64,000 bases of DNA from Paenibacillus sp. 32352 (GCF_002042965.1 NZ_MZNT01000017.1:1-64000); one strand, 5' to 3'; numbered from the stretch's first letter, positions 7,987 through 15,264 are shown. Notes: generated by a model from the letters alone, not told the origin. Translations and numbers: made by a program.

Positions 7987-8736
7987 ATGATGATCATATT
8001 AAAAACTCCGCAGCAAATTGCTAAAATGCGAAAGGCAGGTCAAGTACTGGCCCGCTGCCATGAGGAGATAGCTAAGATAATTAGGCCGGGAATGACTACG
8101 CTGTTTATTAATGATTTTGCCGAGCGGTTCTTAACCGAGCATGGCGCCAAACAAGTAACGAAAGGGTATAAAGGATATCCCTATGCGACCTGCGCCTCTG
8201 TTAATGATGTCATAGCTCACGGATTTCCTGATGATACCCCTTTACAAAATGGAGATATCGTCAAAATGGACATTGTTTGCAGCTATGATGGTTGGATGGC
8301 AGACTCCTGCCGAACTTATGCTGTAGGGGCAATCTCACCGGCCGCTGAGCGCTTAGTGAACGTTACAAAGGAATGCCTTGACCTCGCTATTCCGAAGGCC
8401 GTAGCAGGCAATAGCATCGGCGATGTGATGCATGTCATTCAAAGCCACGCCGAAGCGGCAGGGTACTCCGTCGTTCGTGATTTGCTGGGCCACGGCATTG
8501 GACAGTCGCTGCATGAGAAGCCTTCCTACGAGCATATCGGACGTCCAGGCAAAGGGTTCAAGCTGAAGGAAGGGATGGTCATTACAATTGAGCCTATGAT
8601 CAATGCAGGCGGTTATGAGATGTATATTGATTCTGATGGTTGGACAGCCCGGACGTGGGACGGATCTTTATCTGCCCAGTTTGAGCATACGGTAGCTATT
8701 ACCAAGGATGGACCTTATATTTTAACTCGGCTTTGA
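7987..8736 (+). CDS. map: Methionine aminopeptidase, type I
   Basis: Removes the initiator methionine from nascent proteins in the cytosol; 249 residues, typical for type Ia. The five dinuclear metal ligands are visible: Asp95 (VKMDIV), Asp106 (WMADSC), His169 (LLGHGIG), Glu202 (TIEPM) and Glu233 (QFEHT). The substrate-contacting His is in IAHGF. Adjacent ATG codons at 7987 and 7990 are both possible starts after GAGGCGATG. This copy stands alone, not in the ribosomal protein cluster, so the genome may hold another map gene. Confidence 0.95.
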   Translation: MMIILKTPQQIAKMRKAGQVLARCHEEIAKIIRPGMTTLFINDFAERFLTEHGAKQVTKGYKGYPYATCASVNDVIAHGFPDDTPLQNGDIVKMDIVCSYDGWMADSCRTYAVGAISPAAERLVNVTKECLDLAIPKAVAGNSIGDVMHVIQSHAEAAGYSVVRDLLGHGIGQSLHEKPSYEHIGRPGKGFKLKEGMVITIEPMINAGGYEMYIDSDGWTARTWDGSLSAQFEHTVAITKDGPYILTRL

Positions 8737-8802
8737 TTAATCGCAGTGGAAGGATCAGGACTTTTTCTTGGACGCTATTTGTGGTAAAATAATTAATACC
8801 GC

Positions 8803-8879
8803 GCGCCCGTAGCTCAGCAGGATAGAGCGACAGTTTCCTAAACTGCAGGTCGTACGTTCGAATCGTATCGGGCGCGCCA
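8803..8879 (+). tRNA. tRNA-Arg (anticodon CCT)
   Basis: A 77-base tRNA with encoded CCA. The acceptor stem is GCGCCCG/CGGGCGC and the T arm is GTACG-TTCGAAT-CGTAT. The anticodon loop TTCCTAA gives CCT at 8837-8839, which reads the rare AGG codon. The closing pair of the anticodon stem is A-C (positions 27 and 43), a mismatch worth noting. A TAAAAT at 8785-8790 may be its -10 element. Confidence 0.95.
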
Positions 8880-8897
8880 GATAACTATGAAGATACC

Positions 8898-8928
8898 AAA
8901 CCTTCTATGATGAATAGAAGGTTTTTTT
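8898..8928 (+). terminator. Rho-independent terminator after tRNA-Arg
   Basis: A perfect 10-bp stem AAACCTTCTA/TAGAAGGTTT runs directly into a T tract. Confidence 0.9.
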
Positions 8929-9010
8929 ATATATACCGTGCATAAACCAGGGAAAAAGCGATCATCCGATAAAGTGCGAAAGGTAATAAGCGGAGTGTTC
9001 CTTGCTTACA

Positions 9011-9874
9011 TTACCTGGCTTCCTGTCGAAGAGCCTTTCCCAACCGTACCAACCCTTCCGTGATAAGGTCCTCGTCAACGGATGCATAAGTAAGCCTTAT
9101 AAAGCCTCTGTCGGCCCCATAGATGGTGCCTGACGATACGATAACACCCTCTCGAATTCCAGCCGCCAAAAGCTCTTTATCGGTCCACCCCCGTCGTTTC
9201 ACCTTAAGCCCTACATAGAACCCTCCAGCTAAATAACTGGGGCCTTCTACGGCTACGGCATCACCAGGCTGAAGCAGCGTATGGGAGATAAGATGCAATG
9301 CATGCTTGACTCCCGCCGTAATAAGAATTTGGCTTGGATCAGCAGTCAGGTTCAGATGACTTTGAAGCAATTCAGATAACGCTTGCCGTAATTCGAAATC
9401 CCCTTTGAAATTCGCATAATAGCTAAACGGAAGGCTGAAGTCGATTTCAGAGGCGAGCTGGTGCAGCAGGTCCAGCGGCATCAGGTCGGGGGAAAGCTCT
9501 CCCTTAGTCAGATTAATGATGCCGGGATGGGCAAATGCCGATATCGTTCTTTTAACAATGGGGGAGGTGGGGTCAAATGGTCGACGGTAGGAGTACCGTT
9601 CCCAGTTCGGTGTACGGGAAGGCGTCTCATCCCACATGGACTCACATACCCGGGTACCGCTTCCTTGGACGGATTGGACGAGCCCCATAGCTTTAAGCTC
9701 CTCATAAGCCGCTGATACGGTACTGCGATTAATGCCAAGCTTGAAGGCCAATTCGCGCTCTGTAGGCAATGGGTCGCCAGGCAGCAAAGTGCCGCGAATG
9801 ATCTCCTGCTCATAATGCATATAAATTTGGCGGAATAGGGGGACATCACTTAATGTGTCGGGCTTCCAAGCCAT
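9011..9874 (-). CDS. MocR-type GntR regulator with deleted aminotransferase core
   Basis: The N-terminal 75 residues are a GntR winged helix-turn-helix (PLPTERELAFKLGINRSTVS is the recognition region). The rest resembles a type I aminotransferase domain, but only its ends: after AVAVEGPSYL the sequence jumps to AGGFYVGLKV, the C-terminal small domain. About 170-180 residues that normally carry the PLP-binding Asp, Tyr, Lys and Arg are missing, so 287 residues remain instead of about 470. The reading frame is intact across the join. The ATG at 9874 is chosen because AGAGGTG ends seven bases before it. It is divergent from a DJ-1/PfpI gene. It may be a working DNA-binding remnant or a decaying gene. 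Confidence 0.82.
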   Translation of the reverse strand: MAWKPDTLSDVPLFRQIYMHYEQEIIRGTLLPGDPLPTERELAFKLGINRSTVSAAYEELKAMGLVQSVQGSGTRVCESMWDETPSRTPNWERYSYRRPFDPTSPIVKRTISAFAHPGIINLTKGELSPDLMPLDLLHQLASEIDFSLPFSYYANFKGDFELRQALSELLQSHLNLTADPSQILITAGVKHALHLISHTLLQPGDAVAVEGPSYLAGGFYVGLKVKRRGWTDKELLAAGIREGVIVSSGTIYGADRGFIRLTYASVDEDLITEGLVRLGKALRQEAR

Positions 9875-9911
9875 ACCAATCACCTCTTTCTCCAGTATAC
9901 TTCATCTTCAT

Positions 9912-9943
9912 ATTGGCTGGGCTGAAAAGTTGCCAATTGGCTG
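9912..9943. promoter_or_regulatory. Direct repeats in the mocR-DJ-1 divergent region
   Basis: ATTGGCTG occurs at 9912-9919 and 9936-9943, 24 bases apart. The second copy overlaps the palindrome GCCAATTGGC (9932-9941). MocR regulators commonly bind direct repeats near their own promoter, so this is a candidate operator. A TATACT at 9968-9973 could be the -10 for the rightward gene. Confidence 0.4.
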
Positions 9944-10164
9944 AAGCGGATAGGGCATATCCAGGGCTATACTGAAGCTGCAGACGATATGAGGACATGA
10001 AAAGAATAGGAGCTCAAGGAACTTCTATGGATAACATTAGAATCAGTGGCGCCGTTTCTTTTCCTTTTGCCGGGCCGTTCTGTGTTGCAGGGAAGTACCG
10101 CTACGCGGGGTCAACAGCTGCAATAATGCCTCCCATCCTATGAAAGCCAGAAAGGTGATGTCAG

Positions 10165-10767
10165 ATGAAAATCGCTTTTATTGTATTTGAGAAAATGACG
10201 ACGCTTGATTTTGTTGGATTTTTCGAGCCCATGACCAGACTTTCCTTGTATAAGAACCGTCTGAGGGAGGAGCTTCAATGGGATCTGTGCGGTATCCAGG
10301 AAGAAGTGAAGGATGATCGTGGAATGACGATAAAAGTAAATAAGATTCGTCCGGATCTGTCAGAGTATGATATGATCTTTGTGCCGGGAGGTTACGCGAC
10401 AAGGACTTTGAGGAACGATGTGAATTTCATAAGCTGGCTTCAAACGGCAAAGGATTCAGCCATGAAGGTTTCAGTATGTACAGGAGCACTCCTGCTAGGA
10501 GCGGCAGGCTGGCTGCAAGGGAAAAGAGCGACAAGCAATCCTTCTGCTTATGACCTGTTGACCCCATACTGCAAGGAAGTCGCAGCATCCCGCATCGTGA
10601 AGGACGGGAATGTGATTACCGGAGGAGGTGTCGCGGCCTCCCTCGACGTCGGATTGTTCCTCGTGGAACTTTTTTCCTGCAAGGACACGGCAATGGAGAT
10701 GCAAAGAGAGATGGATTATCCCTACTATAAGGCAGGGAATACAAACGCCGATTATGTTATTGGATAA
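10165..10767 (+). CDS. DJ-1/PfpI family protein
   Basis: A 200-residue member of the DJ-1/PfpI (class I glutamine amidotransferase-like) superfamily. The nucleophile elbow SVCTGALLLGAAG carries the expected cysteine, and an upstream acidic residue (FFEP) is at the usual place. The GGYATR glycine turn is present. The histidine that follows the elbow in isonitrile-hydratase-like members is replaced: the sequence reads KRATSNPSAY. The substrate is unknown. It is divergent from the truncated MocR regulator, a common pairing, which suggests control by it. The ATG follows AAAGGTGAT. Confidence 0.83.
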   Translation: MKIAFIVFEKMTTLDFVGFFEPMTRLSLYKNRLREELQWDLCGIQEEVKDDRGMTIKVNKIRPDLSEYDMIFVPGGYATRTLRNDVNFISWLQTAKDSAMKVSVCTGALLLGAAGWLQGKRATSNPSAYDLLTPYCKEVAASRIVKDGNVITGGGVAASLDVGLFLVELFSCKDTAMEMQREMDYPYYKAGNTNADYVIG

Positions 10768-10868
10768 AAAGCAACCCGGTATCAGTCACATGACAAAGCA
10801 GCTGTTAAAAGCAGTTATGAACTTCGGGACTCCCCGTAAAAATATCTGAATCGCCTTCAAAGCTAATG

Positions 10869-10892
10869 CCCCACTTTTGGTGGGGTTTTCTT
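10869..10892 (+). terminator. Rho-independent terminator after the DJ-1/PfpI gene
   Basis: A CCCCAC/GTGGGG stem with a TTTTG loop is followed by TTTTCTT. It directly precedes the promoter-like palindrome of the sigma factor operon. Confidence 0.75.
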
Positions 10893-10910
10893 GCTGGTAT
10901 ATAATACCAG
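10877..10910 (+). promoter_or_regulatory. Promoter with a 17-bp palindrome over the -10, ECF operon
   Basis: TATAAT (10900-10905) sits inside the palindrome CTGGTAT-ATA-ATACCAG (10894-10910). TTGGTG at 10877-10882 is spaced 17 bases upstream but lies inside the preceding terminator. The palindrome could be an operator covering the -10 element. Confidence 0.45.
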
Positions 10911-10995
10911 AGCTTTCACCAAAAAATAATTGGGCCATGTGCAGTGGTTTACTCTTGAGGTATCGTCTATTCTTTCGGAGAGGAGGGGGAGAACC

Positions 10996-11544
10996 ATTTC
11001 AGAAGAAACAGAGTGGATCGAGCGCATTGTAGCCGGCGACGTGCAATCATTTCGCTTACTGATGGAGAAATATAATCAATATTTATACCAGGTTGCGTTC
11101 TCAGTACTGCATTCAAGCAAGGATGCGGAGGATGTGACGCAGGAAGCACTGTGGAAAATCTATGCTTCTCTCCCCTCCTATCAGCACCAGGGCTTCAAAA
11201 CATGGATTACCCGAATTACCGTAAACAAAGCGATAGATTATAAACGTTCCCTTGAACGAAAAAGAGAGCAGCTAACCGACGAGCCTGAGCAGCTGATTCC
11301 GGTAAATCCCGTACACACGGTGGAGGAGGAAGTGCTGCATAGGCATCGGCGGCAAAGAATTCGGGAGTGTTTGGACGACTTGCCAGACAACTACCGGGAT
11401 GTGGTCGTAGCCTTTTATATCGAGGATAAAAGCTATCAGCAAATTGCCTTGGAGCAGGGAGTTACCCTAAAAACGGTGGAATCGAAGCTGTACCGGGCCA
11501 AGCAGTGGATTCGCAAGCATTGGAAGGAGGAAGAGTGGGGATGA
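10996..11544 (+). CDS. ECF-family RNA polymerase sigma factor
   Basis: Sigma-70 family extracytoplasmic function factor, about 182 residues. Region 2 spans roughly residues 10-75 (FRLLMEKYNQYLYQVA and the DAEDVTQEALWKIY core). Region 4 spans about 115-175 (LPDNYRDVVVAFYIEDKSYQQIA and a helix-turn-helix GVTLKTVESKLYRAK). The only well-placed Shine-Dalgarno, GAGGAGGGGG (about 10980-10989), points to ATT at 10996, giving a normal N-terminus (SEETEWIERIVAG). In-frame TTG (10930) and GTG (10939) lie farther upstream without a good site. It overlaps the anti-sigma gene by four bases (ATGA). Confidence 0.85.
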   Translation: MSEETEWIERIVAGDVQSFRLLMEKYNQYLYQVAFSVLHSSKDAEDVTQEALWKIYASLPSYQHQGFKTWITRITVNKAIDYKRSLERKREQLTDEPEQLIPVNPVHTVEEEVLHRHRRQRIRECLDDLPDNYRDVVVAFYIEDKSYQQIALEQGVTLKTVESKLYRAKQWIRKHWKEEEWG

Positions 11545-12068
11545 AGCATCACACAACGGAAGAATGGTCCAGGTATGCGAGACAGGAGCTATCGATCGAA
11601 GAACAACTAGAGTATGAGACCCATCTCAGTACATGTGACGAGTGTCTTGAAAAGTACATGCAGGGATTAGAGCTCACGACGGATACCTTCCCAAGGCTTG
11701 CAGAGGAAGCGGAGACGGCCATTGTAGAGTCGGTTATGCAGCGAATCGAGTCTCAGACTCCAAGTCTGTCAGGGGTACCAGAGATCGCGCCGAAATCGGT
11801 TCAAAGGCGGCAAGCAAGTCAGACCCCGTCCTTCCTGAGGCATCCTGTGTTCCATTATGCCGTTGCCGCAGTTATTACGCTGCTGCTGATGGGAACAAGC
11901 ACCTTCCAGACCTTGATGGATAAGGTGGGCTCTGCAGAAACTAACATAGAGGCCGGACCGTGGGTGCAAGAGGAGAGCCGTTCATCCGTATCCCAAAAAA
12001 TAATGGAAAAAACGATCGGGGTATTGGACTCGATTCAGCCCAAACATGAAAGAGGGGGAACGCGATAA
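11541..12068 (+). CDS. Anti-sigma factor with zinc-finger (zf-HC2) domain
   Basis: A 175-residue single-pass membrane protein. The N-terminal anti-sigma domain has the zinc-binding motif His28-x3-Cys32-x2-Cys35 (THLSTCDECLEKY). One membrane segment lies at about residues 105-122 (YAVAAVITLLLMG), and the C-terminus would be outside. It overlaps the sigma gene by ATGA and the next gene by TAATG, so it should sequester the preceding sigma factor until an envelope signal releases it. The signal is unknown. Confidence 0.85.
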   Translation: MKHHTTEEWSRYARQELSIEEQLEYETHLSTCDECLEKYMQGLELTTDTFPRLAEEAETAIVESVMQRIESQTPSLSGVPEIAPKSVQRRQASQTPSFLRHPVFHYAVAAVITLLLMGTSTFQTLMDKVGSAETNIEAGPWVQEESRSSVSQKIMEKTIGVLDSIQPKHERGGTR

Positions 12069-13159
12069 TGAAACCTAAAAGTGCGATGACAGCGCTGCTG
12101 TTATCTTTTATCCCCGGCATGGGGCACTTATATTTGAATCGTTTGGTAAGGGCTGTTATTTACGGCATTGGTTTTTTTGGGCCGGTTTCCTTGATGTTTC
12201 TGCTGGTTCTGACCGGGGAATACCATCGTAGAGGCGAATTTCTCGCCTTTCTGATGGTGGTCGCCATGTTCTTCGGCATCGTCAACATGATCGATATGGT
12301 TATAGCAATAGCCCGAGGCCGAGTGCCTGCTTTGGCTGCTGCCCCATCGAGCACGGAAGACGGAATGCTCATGGTACCACAGCACAGCGGGAATGACCGT
12401 TTTGCCGCCATTGTTCTGTCGTTCATCCCAGGTCTCGGACATTTTCAGCTTGGCCTGATGCAGCGGGGATTAGCTTTCTTAATCGCATTCTTCGGAAGCT
12501 TGGCGATGGTTATCTTCGTCGCGGTGCTAACGCATAGAGACGGGTTTCTGGCTTTTCTGTGCATCCTGCCTATCGTGTGGCTATACTCCATGTTCGATTG
12601 TGTACAGCAGTTGAACAAGAAACAGCGGGGGGAGCCGCTTGTAGACCAGACCTTCTTCGAGGATTTCCAGGAAAGCCGCGAGGATGGCAGAAAGAGCAAG
12701 ATGATCGCCACCTTCCTGTCTATCGTTCCGGGAGCGGGACATATGTATCTTGGCCTGCAAAAAAGAGGGCTTCAGCTCATGGCCGCGTTCCTGCTGCTCA
12801 TTTACATTATGGATGTGCTTCGTTTATCGATTTTCTTGTTCTTGATTCCGATTCTATGGTTCTATAGCTTCTTTGACGCGCTGCAGCAGATTTCCAAGCA
12901 GGGACGGGAGGAACTGAAGGACCTTCCCTTCGTCGATTGGTTGATGAACCATCAAAAATGGGTCGGCATAGGCTTGCTGGTTTTGGGAGGATATTATTTG
13001 GCCGATGAAGTGATCCTGAACGCCTTGGACCGGATGTTCCCCAAAGAACGGATCTCCATACTGTTCCACCAATATTTTCAGACCTTTGTTGTATCCGTAA
13101 TCTTGATCGGCGGCGGTCTTCGACTGCTCATCGGAAGCAAAAATCGAAAGGACGGATAG
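12068..13159 (+). CDS. Membrane protein with three internal PGxGH repeats
   Basis: I do not recognise a named family with certainty. The 363-residue protein has three homologous units, each opening with SFIPGMGHLYL-like sequence: PGMGH at 16-20, PGLGH at 121-125 and PGAGH at 221-225. In the last two the motif continues LGLMQRG or LGLQKRG. Each unit has hydrophobic helices, and the last two end with WLYSMFDCVQQ or WFYSFFDALQQ. A final pair of membrane segments closes the protein. It is translationally coupled to the anti-sigma gene and is probably part of the envelope function controlled by it. Confidence 0.7.
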   Translation: MKPKSAMTALLLSFIPGMGHLYLNRLVRAVIYGIGFFGPVSLMFLLVLTGEYHRRGEFLAFLMVVAMFFGIVNMIDMVIAIARGRVPALAAAPSSTEDGMLMVPQHSGNDRFAAIVLSFIPGLGHFQLGLMQRGLAFLIAFFGSLAMVIFVAVLTHRDGFLAFLCILPIVWLYSMFDCVQQLNKKQRGEPLVDQTFFEDFQESREDGRKSKMIATFLSIVPGAGHMYLGLQKRGLQLMAAFLLLIYIMDVLRLSIFLFLIPILWFYSFFDALQQISKQGREELKDLPFVDWLMNHQKWVGIGLLVLGGYYLADEVILNALDRMFPKERISILFHQYFQTFVVSVILIGGGLRLLIGSKNRKDG

Positions 13160-13162
13160 CCT

Positions 13163-13825
13163 ATGAAAAAATGGCGTGTAGGGACTCTATCGATGGGCTT
13201 GACCTTGATCCTGCTGGGGGTCATCCTGTTCATGTCCCAATGGAGAGGAATCCAGGCCTTCGATGCGTTTATCGCTTGGTGGCCCATCATCTTTGTTTTG
13301 CTTGGGCTTGAGATTATTATCTATTTACTATTCTCGAATAAAGAAAACAGCATGCTTCATTACGACTTTATGAGCCTGTTCTTTGTTGGAGTGATCTGCA
13401 TCGGCTGCCTTGGGTTTACGCTGCTGGCGTCTGTCGGCATTTTGGGCGAAATTCGATCCATGCTGGGAGCGACGGAGGAAACCAGGGATTTGCCGACAGT
13501 GAAGGAAGCACTGGGAGACGGCGTGAAAAAAATCGTTGTCCAATCAGGAGATCAGAGTGTGAAAATTGATAAATCGACGGAACGCTCCATTCAGGTATTC
13601 GGGACCTTTCGTGAACGGATCAAAGGGGGAGAGCAATCACGTCCATTGGACAAGGACCAGGTGGTCTCCGTACATACGGCCGGCGAGATCATGTATGTGC
13701 AGATCAAACGGCTTCCTTCGGAGCGGGGGCTGCAATCCTATTATCCTTGGATGACCGTTACCGTAGTGCTGCCGGAGGGAGTGCAGGTGGAGATGAGAGG
13801 ATTGGACAACAGTAACATATCTTGA
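13163..13825 (+). CDS. Membrane protein with LiaF-like layout, ECF operon
   Basis: A 220-residue protein with three or so N-terminal membrane helices (residues about 7-25, 35-56 and 68-90). The WWPIIFVLLGLEII stretch is typical of the LiaI/LiaF-like membrane region. The soluble C-terminal part contains short beta strands (IVVQSGDQSVKID) like the adhesin-type domains seen in envelope-stress proteins. It starts three bases after the previous stop and ends the operon. Its role is inferred as envelope-stress related. Confidence 0.65.
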   Translation: MKKWRVGTLSMGLTLILLGVILFMSQWRGIQAFDAFIAWWPIIFVLLGLEIIIYLLFSNKENSMLHYDFMSLFFVGVICIGCLGFTLLASVGILGEIRSMLGATEETRDLPTVKEALGDGVKKIVVQSGDQSVKIDKSTERSIQVFGTFRERIKGGEQSRPLDKDQVVSVHTAGEIMYVQIKRLPSERGLQSYYPWMTVTVVLPEGVQVEMRGLDNSNIS

Positions 13826-13832
13826 TAGAAAG

Positions 13833-13870
13833 AGCAGGAGTCGGAAGCATCCGAATCTCCTGCTTGTTTT
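13833..13870 (+). terminator. Rho-independent terminator of the ECF operon
   Basis: AGCAGGAG/CTCCTGCT and an inner TCGG/CCGA stem, with a two-base bulge, are followed by TGTTTTCTT. Confidence 0.8.
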
Positions 13871-13965
13871 CTTGTACAGCTTTTTTAGGCTGTGTAATGT
13901 GGTGACTCATAGCGTAACAGGCAGTCTATTATGGGAATAGTAACCTGATGGACGTCTTGTCCTGA

Positions 13966-14424
13966 TTATGCCTTCCCTCTTAAACGGCGGAAAAACTGGG
14001 TCAGCATGCTGCTGCATTCCTCCTGAAGGACACCGGAAATCACCTCGACGCGATGATTGAACCGTTCTTCCTGCAGCAGGTTCATCAAGGTCCCTGCGCA
14101 GCCGGCCTTGGGATCGGTCGTTCCGTAAATCACCTGTGGAATTCTGGCTTGAACGATGGCACCCGCGCACATGGGGCAGGGCTCCAAAGTCACATATAAT
14201 CGGCAATCGAGAAGCCGCCATGCCTCCAAATACTCGCTGGCTTGCTTGATGGCTATGAGCTCAGCATGTGCCAGTGGATCCTTGGTTGTCTCGCGGAGAT
14301 TGTGGCCGCGGCCGATAATGGTGTCATTCCACACGACCACGGCACCGATCGGGACTTCGAGCAGTGCCTCGGCTTTGCGAGCTTCATCAATTGCAGCGTT
14401 CATAAAAGGGATATGTTGTTGCAC
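13966..14424 (-). CDS. tadA: tRNA-specific adenosine deaminase
   Basis: Deaminates A34 to inosine in tRNA-Arg(ACG); 152 residues. The zinc site of the cytidine-deaminase fold is complete: HAE (LAHAELIAI) with the catalytic Glu, and PCPMC (LEPCPMCAGA). The start is GTG at 14424 with GAGGTG upstream. It is read opposite to most of the window. Its 5' region contains a cluster of DnaA boxes. In B. subtilis tadA (yaaJ) also lies near guaB and serS. Confidence 0.95.
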   Translation of the reverse strand: MQQHIPFMNAAIDEARKAEALLEVPIGAVVVWNDTIIGRGHNLRETTKDPLAHAELIAIKQASEYLEAWRLLDCRLYVTLEPCPMCAGAIVQARIPQVIYGTTDPKAGCAGTLMNLLQEERFNHRVEVISGVLQEECSSMLTQFFRRLRGKA

Positions 14425-14450
14425 ACAGGCACCTCGTTTCTATGATCAAC

Positions 14451-14537
14451 TTATTCACAGGCCAATGCTGACGAACAAGTATTCGATTTGTTAACATGCT
14501 GTGGATAACCTTGTGGATAACCGGGTTGTTATGCACA
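14451..14537. promoter_or_regulatory. Cluster of four DnaA boxes
   Basis: Four sites match TTATNCACA within 87 bases: TTATTCACA (14451-14459, +), TGTGGATAA, the complement of the perfect box TTATCCACA, at 14500-14508 and 14512-14520, and TTATGCACA (14529-14537, +). They lie between the DCC-family gene and tadA, upstream of the tadA start. DnaA-box clusters outside oriC are known in B. subtilis, where they affect DnaA activity or act as DnaA-controlled promoters. Confidence 0.7.
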
Positions 14538-14554
14538 TTTTATTGTAGAAAATT

Positions 14555-14612
14555 GGGGATAGTTCCGCAAGTTCCCTCGATTTATTCAAGTCACTATCCC
14601 CAGATGGGGATA
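14555..14612. repeat. Two mutually exclusive hairpins next to the DnaA boxes
   Basis: GGGGATAGT (14555-14563) can pair with ACTATCCCC (14593-14601). The same TATCCCC can instead pair with GGGGATA (14606-14612) across a four-base loop. No T tract follows on either strand, so this is not a simple terminator. Confidence 0.5.
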
Positions 14613-14638
14613 AGGAGCCTGTAGCCGGGAAGGCGGTC

Positions 14639-15076
14639 TCATATAAATTTACGGCGGATTTCAGCCGTCGGAATCATGCAGTGCTCCTGCTTGCCGAACA
14701 GCTTATACCGTTTTTTGGCCACCCAACGGTACAGAAAGTCCCGCAAGGAAACCGGAACATACTTTAATACAGAAAGTAGCGCCCAACCTCGCCCTAATCG
14801 TCTGCAAATTTGCAGTATAGCGTCGGAATGCGTATAGACGAAGCCTTGGTCGAGCAAAATGACGGAATCCATCGACGGATCGTTCTTGATCTCCGGTGGA
14901 AGCAGGGACTGGGCCGTGTCGGATTGCAGCTGCGCAAAACGAAAAACGTCCTTTTGATCCAGCCGGATAAGGAGTTGAACCGAGCCGCTGCAAAAACTGC
15001 ATTCCCCATCGAATAGCATAATAGGGTGCTCGAATGTATCGGAATTATGACTTAAATCCTGGCATCGGGTTTTCAT
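14639..15076 (-). CDS. DCC-family thiol-disulfide oxidoreductase (DUF393)
   Basis: A 145-residue protein with the DxxCxxC signature near its N-terminus (FDGECSFCSGSVQ), which names the DCC family. The later LLSVLKYVPVSLRDFLYRWVAKKRY segment is also typical. The family is thought to be redox active, but substrates are mostly unknown. The ATG at 15076 is preferred: it follows AGGTGAGCGC and lies close to the conserved domain, whereas upstream in-frame codons add an unconserved leader. It is the first of two genes on the - strand, with tadA downstream. Confidence 0.82.
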   Translation of the reverse strand: MKTRCQDLSHNSDTFEHPIMLFDGECSFCSGSVQLLIRLDQKDVFRFAQLQSDTAQSLLPPEIKNDPSMDSVILLDQGFVYTHSDAILQICRRLGRGWALLSVLKYVPVSLRDFLYRWVAKKRYKLFGKQEHCMIPTAEIRRKFI

Positions 15077-15234
15077 TGCGCTCACCTGGTTTCCATAGAG
15101 GATACTCCTATTATACTGTGATCTGCTCGCCTCGTTAATGCCATAGCGACAACGAAATAAAGATTGGACGATATAGGTTCCTGTGGGAGGCGTCTGCACA
15201 TTCCATGATTTTTGCTGGAAATAGAAGAGGCAAG

Positions 15235-15264
15235 GTGACAGGGACCCTATATGTGCGATATAAT
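15235..15264 (+). promoter_or_regulatory. Promoter of ychF
   Basis: GTGACA (15235-15240), an 18-base spacer and a perfect TATAAT (15259-15264) lie about 50 bases before the ychF start. Confidence 0.65.

Noticed and set aside
8980..9018. Terminator for the MocR gene
   Set aside because: An inverted repeat (AGGTAAT/ATTACCT region) overlaps the stop codon, but it has a long imperfect loop and no T tract on the - strand.
10027..10143. Short open frame of 38 codons upstream of the DJ-1/PfpI gene
   Set aside because: It has only a weak ribosome binding site and no recognisable motif. It could be a peptide or remnant, but the sequence does not support calling it.
10940..10970. ECF-type auto-promoter (CGTC -10) before the sigma gene
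   Set aside because: CGTCTA is present at 10963, but no AAC-type -35 element lies 16-17 bases upstream.
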